Source: CAYRYU01 sp964428355 | GTDB lineage: Bacteria > Muiribacteriota > Ozemobacteria > Ozemobacterales > Ozemobacteraceae | Assembly: GCA_964428355.1 (NCBI GenBank) | Contig: CAYRYU010000004.1 | Location: forward strand, 110,442-174,441 | Direction: 5' to 3' | Length of the DNA: 64,000 nt | In this document: one piece after another, positions 1-8,917 of the stretch | Numbering within the stretch: the first letter of the stretch is position 1 | Layout: every line of letters begins with the position of its first letter | Made by a program: the position numbers and the translations under genes | The notes under the pieces: generated by a model | What the model saw: only the letters and a program-made list of their open reading frames with translations | The model's database searches: none | Told to the model about the DNA's origin: nothing

Positions 1-1
1 C

Positions 2-262
2 GTCTGCGGACATGCGGCGGTCGCCGTCAGTCGCAAGAATGCCCTGTCCGCAGGGTTCCTCGCCTCCGTTGCCCTCTACTACTGCTTCGGCATGATCAAA
101 TACGGCGCGGGCCGGGCCTACGACTACGCCTCCCAGCTTTCCCGCGTCGCGTGGGCCGGTATCCTCATGGTCGGTTCCTTCGCGTTCCTCGGCCTCGGAT
201 TCTTCCTCAGCCTCAAGAGTCGCCCCCGGAGGGTCTTGACCCCCGGCACCGAAAACGCCTGA
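2..262 (+). CDS. C-terminal part of a membrane protein (5' truncated by window)
   Basis: The window opens inside a reading frame that stays open from base 2 to the TGA at 260-262, giving 86 residues. Two hydrophobic stretches are visible (about residues 19-31 and 50-70), separated by a short polar loop (KYGAGRAYDYASQLSR), and the protein ends in a basic tail. This looks like the last two membrane helices of a permease-type protein; the spacing is loosely like the C-terminal end of YjgP/YjgQ (LptF/LptG) permeases, but that is a weak guess. A rho-independent terminator follows at 314-338, consistent with this being the end of its transcription unit. Confidence 0.6.
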   Translation, partial: VCGHAAVAVSRKNALSAGFLASVALYYCFGMIKYGAGRAYDYASQLSRVAWAGILMVGSFAFLGLGFFLSLKSRPRRVLTPGTENA

Positions 263-313
263 CAAAGAAGCTTTTCGACGGTCCTCCGCCCTCCGGAAGT
301 TTGTCCCATCCCA

Positions 314-338
314 CCCCCCTCGCCGGGGGTTTTTTTTT
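314..338 (+). terminator. Rho-independent terminator
   Basis: Five C (315-319) pair with five G (325-329) around a 5-base loop, followed directly by nine T (330-338). It ends the unit containing the truncated membrane protein and separates it from the promoter of the next gene. Confidence 0.75.
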
Positions 339-351
339 GCCCGTACTTCGG

Positions 352-380
352 TTCACAAAACCACCCCTCTCGGGTAGAAT
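352..380 (+). promoter_or_regulatory. Sigma-70-type promoter
   Basis: TTCACA (352-357) and TAGAAT (375-380) are separated by 17 bases. A start about 7 bases downstream would give a leader of roughly 22 bases to the ATG at 409, which carries a GGGAGG ribosome site. Confidence 0.55.
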
Positions 381-408
381 GTCGGAAACCATTTGGGAGG
401 GTACAGGG

Positions 409-1518
409 ATGACCGATCAACTTGCGGACCCAGTCGGACGTGAAGCCACCATGGATTTCAGTCCCCAGGTTCTCTGGACACGGCTTTTCGTGAAATCCGT
501 CATTTCCACCAAGACCGGTTTCTTCATATCGAAGGAGTTCAAAAGTGACCTCCTTGGATTGATGAAGAACCTGATGGCCTCGATCAAGGCACACCACTCG
601 CAGATTTCGGGAGTTGCCAAGGGGGGAACCATCGCGGCCGGGTTCACCCTGCTTTACTGGCTTGGATGCTACGCGGGATTGACGTTTTTTCCTCCCATCG
701 GCTTCGCCGTAGCGGTTCTGGGGGCAGCGGGGGTGACTTCAGGTTACAAGCTCATCTGTGACAGCCAGAGGAACTACGAGTTCATCAAGGTCTACTACTC
801 GTGCCTTCTTCTTCTGGAGGCAGCGGACAACGTTTTCTCCGACCAGGAAAAGAAGATGATGGGGGAGTTCGTTGCTTCCCTCCCGCTGAACGATCGGGAG
901 CGCAGCGACCTTCTCGCCACGAAGATACCGAAGCTCGAGGAGTTGCAGATTCCGAACTGGCTGTCCGAGGAGCAGAAGAGAACCATCCTTCTGGGATGCT
1001 GGAGCCTGGTATATTGCGACGGTGTTGCCCCAGTCGAAACGGATCTTTTTGGAAGGTTGGGGGGAAAGTTCGGCTTCGATCCACGTGAGATCGAGGAGAT
1101 CAAGAGCGATGCCCAACGCTCGATCGAGTCACTCGAGCAGGCGATGGTTGACGCTGGCGCGGTCGCATGCAAGCTGATGCCCAAGGAGAACAAAGCGATC
1201 GAGAACAGGATCATCGAGCTGCTCACCTCGCTGAGCATCAAGATCGTTTCCCCCGGGGAAATCGAGGAGAGGTTCCGTGCGAAGTTGAAAAGCGAAGGGC
1301 TGTTCAAGGAACTCGAGAAAGACCCCCCGGCTTTCGAAACCGTTCTCGCGGGGGCCTACATCATGGGGAAAGGCCTTTTCGGAGGGGAGGATTTCTTCGC
1401 CAGCTCCTTCACCATCCACTTTGTCGAAACTGCCGACCGGATCGGCCGACAACGCGAGGGGCGCGAGTTCCTCAAGACGGTGGACGAAATCCACGGGGAG
1501 TTCCAGGCTCTCGGATGA
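409..1518 (+). CDS. Membrane protein with C-terminal TerB-like domain
   Basis: A protein of 369 residues. The ATG at 409 is chosen over earlier in-frame starts because GGGAGG lies 8 bases upstream and a promoter sits just before it. The N-terminal third is amphipathic, followed by a hydrophobic hairpin (about residues 68-105: GFTLLYWLGCYAGLTFF and GFAVAVLGAAGVTSG). After that comes a helical region of the tellurite-resistance TerB/DUF533 type: acidic D/E-rich helices with FSDQEKKMMGEF and, later, LGCWSLVYCDGVAPVETDLF, the usual YxDG.xxxxE repeat of that fold. TerB-like domains bind metals or act as membrane-associated adaptors; no substrate can be proposed here. The stop overlaps the next ATG by four bases, so the aminotransferase is translationally coupled to it. 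Confidence 0.75.
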   Translation: MTDQLADPVGREATMDFSPQVLWTRLFVKSVISTKTGFFISKEFKSDLLGLMKNLMASIKAHHSQISGVAKGGTIAAGFTLLYWLGCYAGLTFFPPIGFAVAVLGAAGVTSGYKLICDSQRNYEFIKVYYSCLLLLEAADNVFSDQEKKMMGEFVASLPLNDRERSDLLATKIPKLEELQIPNWLSEEQKRTILLGCWSLVYCDGVAPVETDLFGRLGGKFGFDPREIEEIKSDAQRSIESLEQAMVDAGAVACKLMPKENKAIENRIIELLTSLSIKIVSPGEIEERFRAKLKSEGLFKELEKDPPAFETVLAGAYIMGKGLFGGEDFFASSFTIHFVETADRIGRQREGREFLKTVDEIHGEFQALG

Positions 1519-2708
1519 GGCGAAACTCGTTCAGGAGCCGCTGGGGGTTCGACCCGGAAATCGATTTCCTCAACCACGGCTCCTTCGGCGCCTGCCCCAT
1601 GGATGTCCTTGCCTTTCAGCAGGCCTTGCGCCACGAGATGGAACGCGAACCGATCGTCTTTTTGTGGCGTTGTCACGAAGGGCTGCTCGAGGAGGCCAGA
1701 CTGCGTCTCGGCAAGTTCCTCCGCTGTCGGCCCCGCGACATCGCGTTCGTTCCAAACGCCACCACCGGGGTCAACACTGTTCTGGCCTCATTTCCGCTCC
1801 AACCGGGCGATGAGATCCTCGTTACCGACCACGGATACAAGGCCTGCAACAATGCCGCGGAACGGTGGGCGGGGGAACGGGGGGCCAAGGTCGTGACCGC
1901 CCGGGTTCCTTTTCCGATCGAGGGTCCCGGGGAGGTTCTCGAAGCCCTGCTTTCGAAGGTGTCCCGAAAGACCAGGCTTGCCGTGGTGGACCACGTCTCC
2001 AGCCCGACTGCCCTCGTCTTCCCGATCCGGAAGATTGTCGGGGAGCTTTCCCGGCGGGGCGTAGAGACCTTGGTGGACGGCGCGCACGGCCCCGGGATGC
2101 TTCCCCTCGACCTGAAGTCCATTGGAGCAGCATTCTACACGGGAAACCTGCACAAATGGGTCTGCGCCCCAAAGGGGGCAGGGTTCCTTCACATCCGCGA
2201 AGACTGGCAGGCAAGAATCCAACCTCTCGTAACCAGCCATGGGCTTTCTTCCACCCGGACGGATCGTTCGCGGTTCCTGCTCCAGTTCGACTGGACCGGG
2301 ACGGATGATCCCACTCCGTTTCTTTCCTTTCCCTCCGCCCTGGCGTTCCTGGAAGGGCTTTTCCCAGGAGGGTTTTCCGGATTGTACAAGGCGAACCGCG
2401 CGCTCGCGATCGAGGCCAGGGAACTCCTGTGCCGTCAACTGGGGATCGCCCCTCCCTGCCCCAGAAGCATGCTTGGAAGCATGGCTGCAATTCCGCTTCC
2501 CGACGGGCCAGTCACCGAGACGCCAGTTGCACCTTTGTTCCTCGACCGGCTTCACGAAAGGTTGTTCTCGAAATGCCGGATCGAGGTTCCCGTTTCGAAC
2601 TGGCCGGCCTATCCAAGACGGGTGTTGCGCATTTCCGCCCAGGCGTACAACGACATTTCCCAGTTCGACAGGCTGGGAAACGCGATTTCCTTCGAACTGG
2701 GCCTCTGA
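1515..2708 (+). CDS. Class V PLP-dependent aminotransferase (isopenicillin-N epimerase/cysteine desulfurase-like)
   Basis: A protein of 397 residues with the fold type I plan of class V aminotransferases. It opens with FLNHGSFGACP, typical of isopenicillin-N epimerase-like members. D188 in VDGAHGPG contacts the PLP ring nitrogen, and K214 in GNLHKW is the Schiff-base lysine. The sequence NATTGVNTVL is the phosphate-binding part near the N terminus. There is no conserved cysteine in the desulfurase position that I can recognise, so epimerase, lyase or transaminase activity on an amino acid is more likely than NifS-type desulfuration. The start overlaps the stop of the TerB-like gene (ATGA), so the two are one operon. 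It converges on the M1 peptidase gene with only 25 bases between. Confidence 0.85.
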   Translation: MRRNSFRSRWGFDPEIDFLNHGSFGACPMDVLAFQQALRHEMEREPIVFLWRCHEGLLEEARLRLGKFLRCRPRDIAFVPNATTGVNTVLASFPLQPGDEILVTDHGYKACNNAAERWAGERGAKVVTARVPFPIEGPGEVLEALLSKVSRKTRLAVVDHVSSPTALVFPIRKIVGELSRRGVETLVDGAHGPGMLPLDLKSIGAAFYTGNLHKWVCAPKGAGFLHIREDWQARIQPLVTSHGLSSTRTDRSRFLLQFDWTGTDDPTPFLSFPSALAFLEGLFPGGFSGLYKANRALAIEARELLCRQLGIAPPCPRSMLGSMAAIPLPDGPVTETPVAPLFLDRLHERLFSKCRIEVPVSNWPAYPRRVLRISAQAYNDISQFDRLGNAISFELGL

Positions 2709-2733
2709 CAGCGGTTGAGCCTTTCCCGCCCCT

Positions 2734-5196
2734 TCAGCCTTTCCGCGGGAGTCGTTTCCCCCTGGTTTTGGGGTCCCGCGGGGCGGGCTTCGGGGGATCG
2801 TCGGTCTTTCCCAGACGGATTCGCCGGATTGCCCGATCCAGGACCTTCCGGAACATCGAGTTTCCCGATTTGTCGAGAGTTTTCTTCAATGCCGGCAAGG
2901 AGGCGGGGTGGCCCGCTTCTCCAAGAACCTGGGCGGCAAGACATGCCACCCTCTCCGATTCGTCGTCGAGGAGCTTCTCAACCCGGCTCCGGATCCCGGG
3001 ATCGTTCTTCCCGAGCAGCATGAGCGTGGAGACCGCCCGTGCCTTCACCTGAACCGGAGTTCCGGGGGCAAGAAACCTGAGGAAGGCGGCGGGGTCACCT
3101 GTCACCTCAGCCATCGCATCGACAGCCCTGGCCCTGAGCAGCTCGTTCCAGGAGGCTTCGCCCATGGCCTCCCCGATCGCGGGAAGGGCTGCCTGAGAGC
3201 CGGTTTTCGCAAGGGCGTGGAGTGCCTGGGCTCTGACGAAGAGGCTTGGATCCTTCCGGAAAGCCGTCTCGAAAACCGGGGCGAGTTCCGGACTTCGGAA
3301 ATTGCCCAGGGAAAGGAAAACCACGCGTCGGATCCGGGGATTCTTTTCCCGGCGAAGGTCCATCAGTTTCTGCATGGAGACGGACGCCGGCATCTCACCG
3401 AGGCTGGTCACCATCTCCATTTTTGCCGCCCAGAAGGATTCCCGGCCGATCGCCTCGAGGATCGCCTCGGCGGCTTCGGGGGTCTTCCACTTCGCGATTT
3501 CCCGTGCGGCCTCGATCCTGAGGACGACATTCCGGTCGGACAGCTGCTCGACCCACCACTCCAATGGTTTCGCAAGATCGACCCTTTTGAGGAAAAGCCT
3601 GCTTTCGGGGTCCACGACCAGGTTCGTCGGAGGAGCGGGCAGTTCGAACTCGAACGCCTGTTCCGCCGCGGTCAGGTCGCATGTGAAGTTCCTCCTTCCC
3701 TGCTTTCCGTCAAAAGCAATTTCGAGGGGCAGCTGGAAGAGGCCCTTCGGATCATCCTTAGCCTGCATCTGCGTGATCCAGACAGTGGCCTTTCTGTTGC
3801 GGGGGTTCCAATCCTGGTGGATCCGGAAAACCGGATGCCCCGGCCGGAAGATCCATTGGTCGAGAAGGGGCTCCAGGTTGAAGCCCGTTTTCTCCCAGAA
3901 AGCCCCGATGAGGTCGGTGGTTTCCACGGCCCCGTATCTGAACTTCTCGAGGTAATGACGGACGGATGCCCGCCAGGCTTCGTCACCCAGAAGAGAGCGG
4001 ATGAAATGCAGTATGCATGCGCCCTTCGGATAGAGATGCCGGTCGAACAGCTGGAAAGACTCGCGCCAGACCCGGGTGACAATCGGTCTTCGGTATTCGT
4101 CCCGATCTTCGGCGAAGTATGAGTCTGCGTAACTCATCATGTACCACCGGAAAAAATCGACACCCTTGTCGTGCCTCTGGAACAGGGCTTCGTAATAGGT
4201 GGCGAAGCTCTCGTTCAACCAGGCGTGTGACCAGTCCTTGCAAGTGACGAGGTCTCCGAACCACTGGTGCGCCAGCTCGTGCGAAACCAGACCGTCGAAA
4301 TCGATATCCTGGGCGGCAACTTCGTCAATCAGGGCAAGGTCGGTCTGGGTGGTGACGGTGGTGTGTTCCATCCCACCCCCGAATTGTGATGCCGCCACCT
4401 GCGTGTAGTGTTCGTAAGGGTAGGGGACCCCGGTCTCCTCGTTGAAAAAGGCGACAGCTTTTGGAGTCTTGTTGAAAGCCCGCTTCGCGTCACCGAGACG
4501 ACCCGGGGGGAAGTAGTACAGGACGGGAGTTTCCCCCTTTTTGCATGGCTCGCGGAACTGCTCGAACCTTCCCACAACCACCGAAAAGAGATACATCGAG
4601 TGGGGATGGGCCATCGTCCACTGGAAAAGATGCCGCTTGGTGGCGGGTTCCGGCTTTTCGTAATCCAGGGTCCCGTTGGAAATGGCTACGAAGCCTTCGG
4701 GAACGGAGAGCCTGACCCGGGCCGTGGCTTTTTCCGCCGGGACATCCCGGCACGGGAACCAGCAACGGGCGTCATCGGTCTGGCCTTGCGTCCATGCCTG
4801 GACCGGCCAGTCCGGATACTCTTTCGTGGGCCTGATGAAATGCATTCCCGAATTGTCGGTTCCGCTGGAATACTCGAGTTCGATCGTGACCTGGTCGGGC
4901 GCGGAAAAAGCCCGGGGAAGTACCACCCGGACCTTCCTTCCGTCCGGATGGAACGAGGCTTTGACGAGCTTTCCGTCCCGCGGCCCGGCGGAGACCCTTC
5001 TGATCTTCAAACCCGAGGCATCGAGGGAGATTTCCCGGACCTTCGGAGAGAGGATCCGGATCGTCAACCGGCATCTCCCGGAAAACCTCGCCTTTTCGGG
5101 GTCGACGGAGAGATCGAGCCCCACGTGGTCGATGTCGAACGGGGTATCCGGAAGGTACTTGGGTTTCGTGTCTGAACTGGCGAATTCGAGAGTCAT
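2734..5196 (-). CDS. M1 family zinc aminopeptidase with C-terminal HEAT repeats
   Basis: A protein of 820 residues. The start at 5196 is preferred over an upstream ATG because GGAG lies 7 bases before it. The N-terminal beta saddle domain is followed by the substrate motif GGGMEH (a GAMEN variant), then HELAHQW at residues 306-312 and NESFATY with E329, giving the HExxH-x18-E zinc site of gluzincins. LYPKGA supplies the expected transition-state tyrosine. Instead of an ERAP-type C-terminal domain, the last ~270 residues are repeated helical pairs with alternating charged and hydrophobic positions (HEAT/PBS-like: LMDLRREKNPRIRRVV, ALHALAKTGSQAALPAI). There is no signal peptide, so it is probably cytoplasmic and trims N-terminal residues from peptides. 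Confidence 0.92.
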   Translation of the reverse strand: MTLEFASSDTKPKYLPDTPFDIDHVGLDLSVDPEKARFSGRCRLTIRILSPKVREISLDASGLKIRRVSAGPRDGKLVKASFHPDGRKVRVVLPRAFSAPDQVTIELEYSSGTDNSGMHFIRPTKEYPDWPVQAWTQGQTDDARCWFPCRDVPAEKATARVRLSVPEGFVAISNGTLDYEKPEPATKRHLFQWTMAHPHSMYLFSVVVGRFEQFREPCKKGETPVLYYFPPGRLGDAKRAFNKTPKAVAFFNEETGVPYPYEHYTQVAASQFGGGMEHTTVTTQTDLALIDEVAAQDIDFDGLVSHELAHQWFGDLVTCKDWSHAWLNESFATYYEALFQRHDKGVDFFRWYMMSYADSYFAEDRDEYRRPIVTRVWRESFQLFDRHLYPKGACILHFIRSLLGDEAWRASVRHYLEKFRYGAVETTDLIGAFWEKTGFNLEPLLDQWIFRPGHPVFRIHQDWNPRNRKATVWITQMQAKDDPKGLFQLPLEIAFDGKQGRRNFTCDLTAAEQAFEFELPAPPTNLVVDPESRLFLKRVDLAKPLEWWVEQLSDRNVVLRIEAAREIAKWKTPEAAEAILEAIGRESFWAAKMEMVTSLGEMPASVSMQKLMDLRREKNPRIRRVVFLSLGNFRSPELAPVFETAFRKDPSLFVRAQALHALAKTGSQAALPAIGEAMGEASWNELLRARAVDAMAEVTGDPAAFLRFLAPGTPVQVKARAVSTLMLLGKNDPGIRSRVEKLLDDESERVACLAAQVLGEAGHPASLPALKKTLDKSGNSMFRKVLDRAIRRIRLGKTDDPPKPAPRDPKTRGKRLPRKG

Positions 5197-5287
5197 GGCG
5201 TTTCTCCAGGGGTATAATGTCGTGCGGCCGCTGCCGCCACTGGAATCCTTCCCATGGAAAGGGAAGGGAAGAATCACTCGGAAACCT

Positions 5288-7222
5288 TCAGGGAAACCGG
5301 ACTACCGAACCCACCTCGAAAACGTGCCGTTCTCGGGGGACACCGGTCCGATAGAGGACTTCTCCCTCGCCGAGGCTCCGGTACCCGATGTTACGGTCGA
5401 AAAGGAACGAGTCCCGGTAGACCAGAAGGAGTCCGCTGAGGAATACCTTGGAGGGGTCTTGGGGCATGGGTTTGTCCCTGAATGAGTCAAAGATCATCGC
5501 CCGCCGGGGAATGGATACGAGGTTTACGCGGCAGGCAGATTCTACCAGGAAATCGGAATCACAGTCATCAAGAAAATGAACGAGTTCCTCGTTCCTGGGC
5601 CCCGAGACCGGAACGAAGGTTTCGAGACAGAGGGAGGCGATCTCGTCCCTGAAACAGGGGATCCCTGCTGCGGTCGAGGGGCCGAGAGTCTTGTCGGGGA
5701 GGCTTGTCGCTACGTCCTCCTTGGGTTTGATGTAGAGCGACGAGAAGGGAAGGGAGGTGTCGAAATACTCCTGGGGTGACTCCCAATGCCTGACTATCCG
5801 TCGGGGCTTGGATGGAAGGACGAGAGGCGGGATCGGTTGCCGCGCGGAGAATTCCCGCTTCGTGAAATCGATCGTTCCCTTCTTGATCACTACGTGGCCT
5901 GGAGGCTTCAGCCAGTAATCGAGAAAGGAGCGGTTTCCGGTCCATTGGACGCGCAGGGGAAGGAGGATCCGTTCCAGGGAAACCCGGTGGTCGAGATGGT
6001 CCGGATACCTGTAGAACTTGAGGAAAAACGAGTAGAACTCCTCGGATTCCCGGGAAGGGAGAGAGAAACCGAGAGCGCGGATCCCGGAAAGTTTGATGTT
6101 GTCGATATCCGGTTTGAAATCGGGGAAGAGGCCCAGGGACGAGGGATAGTTCCGACCGTATTTCTCCATGACCATCTCGTCGGAACGAAAGAACCCGAGG
6201 TGGAACTTCATCTCCTCGTCGACCCGCCAGTCGCTTCCGCGGGACATCCAAGCGCCGGTCTCGACGTCGTCCAGTATCCGGCCGTTGTACCCGCCGAAAA
6301 GGAAAAGTGTCCCATGGAAGTTGGCCAGCCTTGTTCCATCCCTGCCCTGATGAAGAATACCCGCGGATCTCCAGGCCGTGTCTCCCGGGCGGAAGGTCTC
6401 GACCGTCTTGTGGAAGGTCGTCGTTCCCATTCTTCTGTCCCAACCGCCTGCAACGACGAGCCTCGTTCCGAGGCGCGCCACGGCGAAATTCTTCCGGGGT
6501 GTGATCAGGGAGGGACCTTCCTTCCAGGAGTCCCTTTCGGGAACGTATTCCCAGACGTTGGGGACCGTCCTGCCATACTGGTTTTCTCCTCCGAGGACGA
6601 AGAGAGAGCCACCGCAGAGAGCGGCCGAGTTTCTGGAAAGCGGGAAAGGAAGGGGTTTTCTGGAATCCCATTTGCCCGTGCGGGGATCGAAAACGTCGAC
6701 CGAGTTAACCGCCGGGAACTTCGGTGACTCGCCTCCGATGAAATACAGCTTCCTTGCGAAAACGGCGAAACCGAATCGGGCGCGCTCGAAAGGCATGTGA
6801 CCATGGTTCTGCCACTCCCGCTTGACGGGGTCGAACGACTCGATCGCGCTAACGAAGTAGGGCTTGCCGTTCCTGTCCGCCTTTCCACCGAAAAGGTAGA
6901 TCCGGTCATGGATGACCGCGGCGGAGTGGCCGAACCTGGGGTGGGGGAGGCGGGGGAGAAAAGTCCATTCCCGGAGAAAAGGGTCGAACATGAGGGCGGT
7001 CGAGGACGCCCCTTTTTCATCGTTTCCCCCGAAAAGAAAGATCCTGTCCTTGTAGGCAACTACGGCAGGGTTGCTGAGAGCAACGGGCATCTTCCCGGCC
7101 CTTTCCCATTCGAGGGGATCCAACTGGCCGGTTTCGGCGGCGAAAGTGGTGGAAAACAACGTCAGGAGCGCAAAACCAATGACCGCTCCCCGCAATGCGG
7201 TCACGTAAAAGATTCGTTTCAT
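5288..7222 (-). CDS. Secreted kelch-repeat protein
   Basis: A protein of 644 residues with a clear signal peptide (basic MKR, hydrophobic core, cleavage near FAAE). Residues about 35-330 hold at least six kelch repeats, each recognisable by a paired glycine and spaced aromatic residues (IFLFGGND, IYLFGGKAD, LYFIGGES, LFVLGGEN, LVVAGGWD, LFLFGGYN), which should close into one beta-propeller. The C-terminal ~300 residues (rich in aromatic and basic residues) match no family I know. Kelch propellers bind proteins or carbohydrates; exported ones often sit on the cell surface. It stands alone, with the M1 gene 91 bases downstream. A weak promoter (TTCCAT at 7305-7310, TAGAAT at 7283-7288 on the minus strand, 16-base spacer) lies upstream. 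Confidence 0.85.
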   Translation of the reverse strand: MKRIFYVTALRGAVIGFALLTLFSTTFAAETGQLDPLEWERAGKMPVALSNPAVVAYKDRIFLFGGNDEKGASSTALMFDPFLREWTFLPRLPHPRFGHSAAVIHDRIYLFGGKADRNGKPYFVSAIESFDPVKREWQNHGHMPFERARFGFAVFARKLYFIGGESPKFPAVNSVDVFDPRTGKWDSRKPLPFPLSRNSAALCGGSLFVLGGENQYGRTVPNVWEYVPERDSWKEGPSLITPRKNFAVARLGTRLVVAGGWDRRMGTTTFHKTVETFRPGDTAWRSAGILHQGRDGTRLANFHGTLFLFGGYNGRILDDVETGAWMSRGSDWRVDEEMKFHLGFFRSDEMVMEKYGRNYPSSLGLFPDFKPDIDNIKLSGIRALGFSLPSRESEEFYSFFLKFYRYPDHLDHRVSLERILLPLRVQWTGNRSFLDYWLKPPGHVVIKKGTIDFTKREFSARQPIPPLVLPSKPRRIVRHWESPQEYFDTSLPFSSLYIKPKEDVATSLPDKTLGPSTAAGIPCFRDEIASLCLETFVPVSGPRNEELVHFLDDCDSDFLVESACRVNLVSIPRRAMIFDSFRDKPMPQDPSKVFLSGLLLVYRDSFLFDRNIGYRSLGEGEVLYRTGVPRERHVFEVGSVVRFP

Positions 7223-7398
7223 GCCTCGAGATCCCCCTTTCAGGACTCTGTGGTCGGAGTGGGCTTATCCGGATTCCGCGTTATTCTATGACAAATTGCG
7301 CCGGATGGAAATCTTTGATATGTTCGGAAGCTGGGCGTCCTTCTGTGACCCTCGTGAGAGGAGCGGGGGCGTGATTTTCGAGCTGCGGGGGAAACCGA

Positions 7399-7707
7399 AT
7401 GCTGGTCGTTCATGTCCATGTGAAGGTCAAGTCAGAGTTCATCGAGGCTTTCAAGGAAGCCACGGCGGAAAACGCAAGGAATAGCGTCAGGGAGCCGGGA
7501 ATTGCCAGATTCGACGTGGTCCAGGGAACCGAGGATCCATCCCGTTTCGTTCTCGTTGAGGCATACAGGACCCCTCAAGCCCCAGCGGCACACAAGGAAA
7601 CCCCCCATTACCAGAAGTGGAAGGATAGCGTGGCGGGGATGATGGCGGAGCCGCGGTCCAGCGTCAAGTTCCGGAACATCTTTCCGGATGACACCGGTTG
7701 GGGCTGA
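7399..7707 (+). CDS. Antibiotic biosynthesis monooxygenase-domain protein (YgiN/LsrG-like)
   Basis: A 102-residue protein made of a single ABM dimeric alpha/beta barrel domain. The family signature is visible from the start: VHVHVKVKSEFIEAFKEA, then NSVREPGIARFDVVQ, RFVLVEAY and AHKETPHYQKW. Relatives act on quinols, on phospho-DPD (LsrG) or on other small carbonyl compounds, and many have unknown substrates. It ends two bases before the start of an iron-type alcohol dehydrogenase, so the pair probably handles the same reactive carbonyl or quinone. Confidence 0.88.
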   Translation: MLVVHVHVKVKSEFIEAFKEATAENARNSVREPGIARFDVVQGTEDPSRFVLVEAYRTPQAPAAHKETPHYQKWKDSVAGMMAEPRSSVKFRNIFPDDTGWG

Positions 7708-7709
7708 GC

Positions 7710-8864
7710 GTGCGTTTCGAGTTTTCGACCGCCCGGAAGATCATTTTCGGGGAAAAGACCTCGCGGCAATTGGGGACCCTTGCCCGCCACTTCGGCGAGC
7801 GGGCGATGGTCGTACACGGTGCGAAACCTGACCGCCTGGCCGGGGTCTTGAAGGAGATTGCGTCTTCGGGGATTTCCCTTTCCTCCTTCCCGGTTTCGGG
7901 GGAACCGACCGTGGAGGTTGTTGGCGAAGGAATCGCGCGTGCGAAGCGGGAGAAGAGCTCCTTCCTCATTGCGATCGGCGGGGGAAGCGTTATCGACGCC
8001 GGCAAGGCGATTGCCGCCCTTCTGCAAAACGACGGGCCGGTCGTGGATTTCCTGGAGGTCATCGGGAAGGGGCGACCTCTGGTGAACTCCCCCGTTCCTT
8101 TCATCGCCGTTCCGACCACATCCGGAACGGGCTCCGAGGTAACGAAGAACGCTGTCCTTTTCTCCCCCCAACACCAGGTGAAGGTTTCCTTGCGCGGCTC
8201 ATCGATGTTTCCCACCCTGGCAGTGGTGGATCCGGAATTGACCTACTCCCTTCCACTCCTCGAGACGGCTTCGACGGGCCTCGATGCCCTGACACAGGTG
8301 GTGGAACCTTTCCTTTCCTCCCGTTCAAATCCTCTTGTGGACTCGATCTGCCGGGAGGGCATGCGGCGGATCGGCGGGTCTCTCCTTCAGGCTTGTGAAA
8401 AGGGTTCCGATGAAGCTGCCCGCCGTGACATGTCGATGGGAAGCTTGTGTGGGGGCATCGCCCTGTCCAATGCGGGTTTGGGCGCTGTCCATGGGTTTGC
8501 GGCCCCGCTTGGAGGGACGTTCGGCGCTCCCCATGGGGTTCTGTGCGCCCGCCTGCTTCCGGAAGTCCTGTTGGTCAACCGGCGGGCTCTCCGCGAAAGG
8601 CACGCAAAAAGCGATTCAGCAGTGAAGATCGACCAGCTCGGGATTCTGTTGACCGGGGAACCCCGGGCAGGTCTTGAAGATGCCGTGCGGTGGATCCGTG
8701 ATGTCATCGACCAGGCCGGGATCCCATCCCTGAGCAGGTTCGGGGTATCCCCCTCAGATTTTCCGACGATCATCGAGAAAGCCAACGCTTCTTCGAGCAT
8801 GAAGGGGAATCCACTGCATCTTTCAAATGAGGAGATGGTGGAAATCCTATCCCTGTCGCTTTGA
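7710..8864 (+). CDS. Iron-containing-type alcohol dehydrogenase
   Basis: A protein of 384 residues of the type III (iron) alcohol dehydrogenase family. The start is taken as GTG at 7710, giving the usual RFEFSTARKIIFG opening; a TTG at 7698 in the same frame is an alternative that would overlap the ABM gene. The Rossmann part carries AIGGGSVIDAGKA for NAD(P) and VPTTSGTGSEVT. Metal ligand region: DALTQVVEPF and HGFAAPLGGTFGAPHG. The second metal ligand is Gln instead of the classical His (DALTQ rather than DALTH), a change found in a recognised branch of the family. It could reduce short aldehydes, including butyraldehyde, in a fermentative cell, but the substrate is not shown by sequence. 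Confidence 0.9.
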   Translation: MRFEFSTARKIIFGEKTSRQLGTLARHFGERAMVVHGAKPDRLAGVLKEIASSGISLSSFPVSGEPTVEVVGEGIARAKREKSSFLIAIGGGSVIDAGKAIAALLQNDGPVVDFLEVIGKGRPLVNSPVPFIAVPTTSGTGSEVTKNAVLFSPQHQVKVSLRGSSMFPTLAVVDPELTYSLPLLETASTGLDALTQVVEPFLSSRSNPLVDSICREGMRRIGGSLLQACEKGSDEAARRDMSMGSLCGGIALSNAGLGAVHGFAAPLGGTFGAPHGVLCARLLPEVLLVNRRALRERHAKSDSAVKIDQLGILLTGEPRAGLEDAVRWIRDVIDQAGIPSLSRFGVSPSDFPTIIEKANASSSMKGNPLHLSNEEMVEILSLSL

Positions 8865-8917
8865 TTTTCCGGGGGCACCGGATTGGCGAGGGGCCGAATT
8901 TCCCAGGAGCAGAATGA

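Noticed and set aside
2908..4122. Plus-strand open frame of 404 residues opposite the M1 aminopeptidase
   Set aside because: The minus strand carries HExxH and the GAMEN-type motif in this stretch; the plus frame has no coherent motif.
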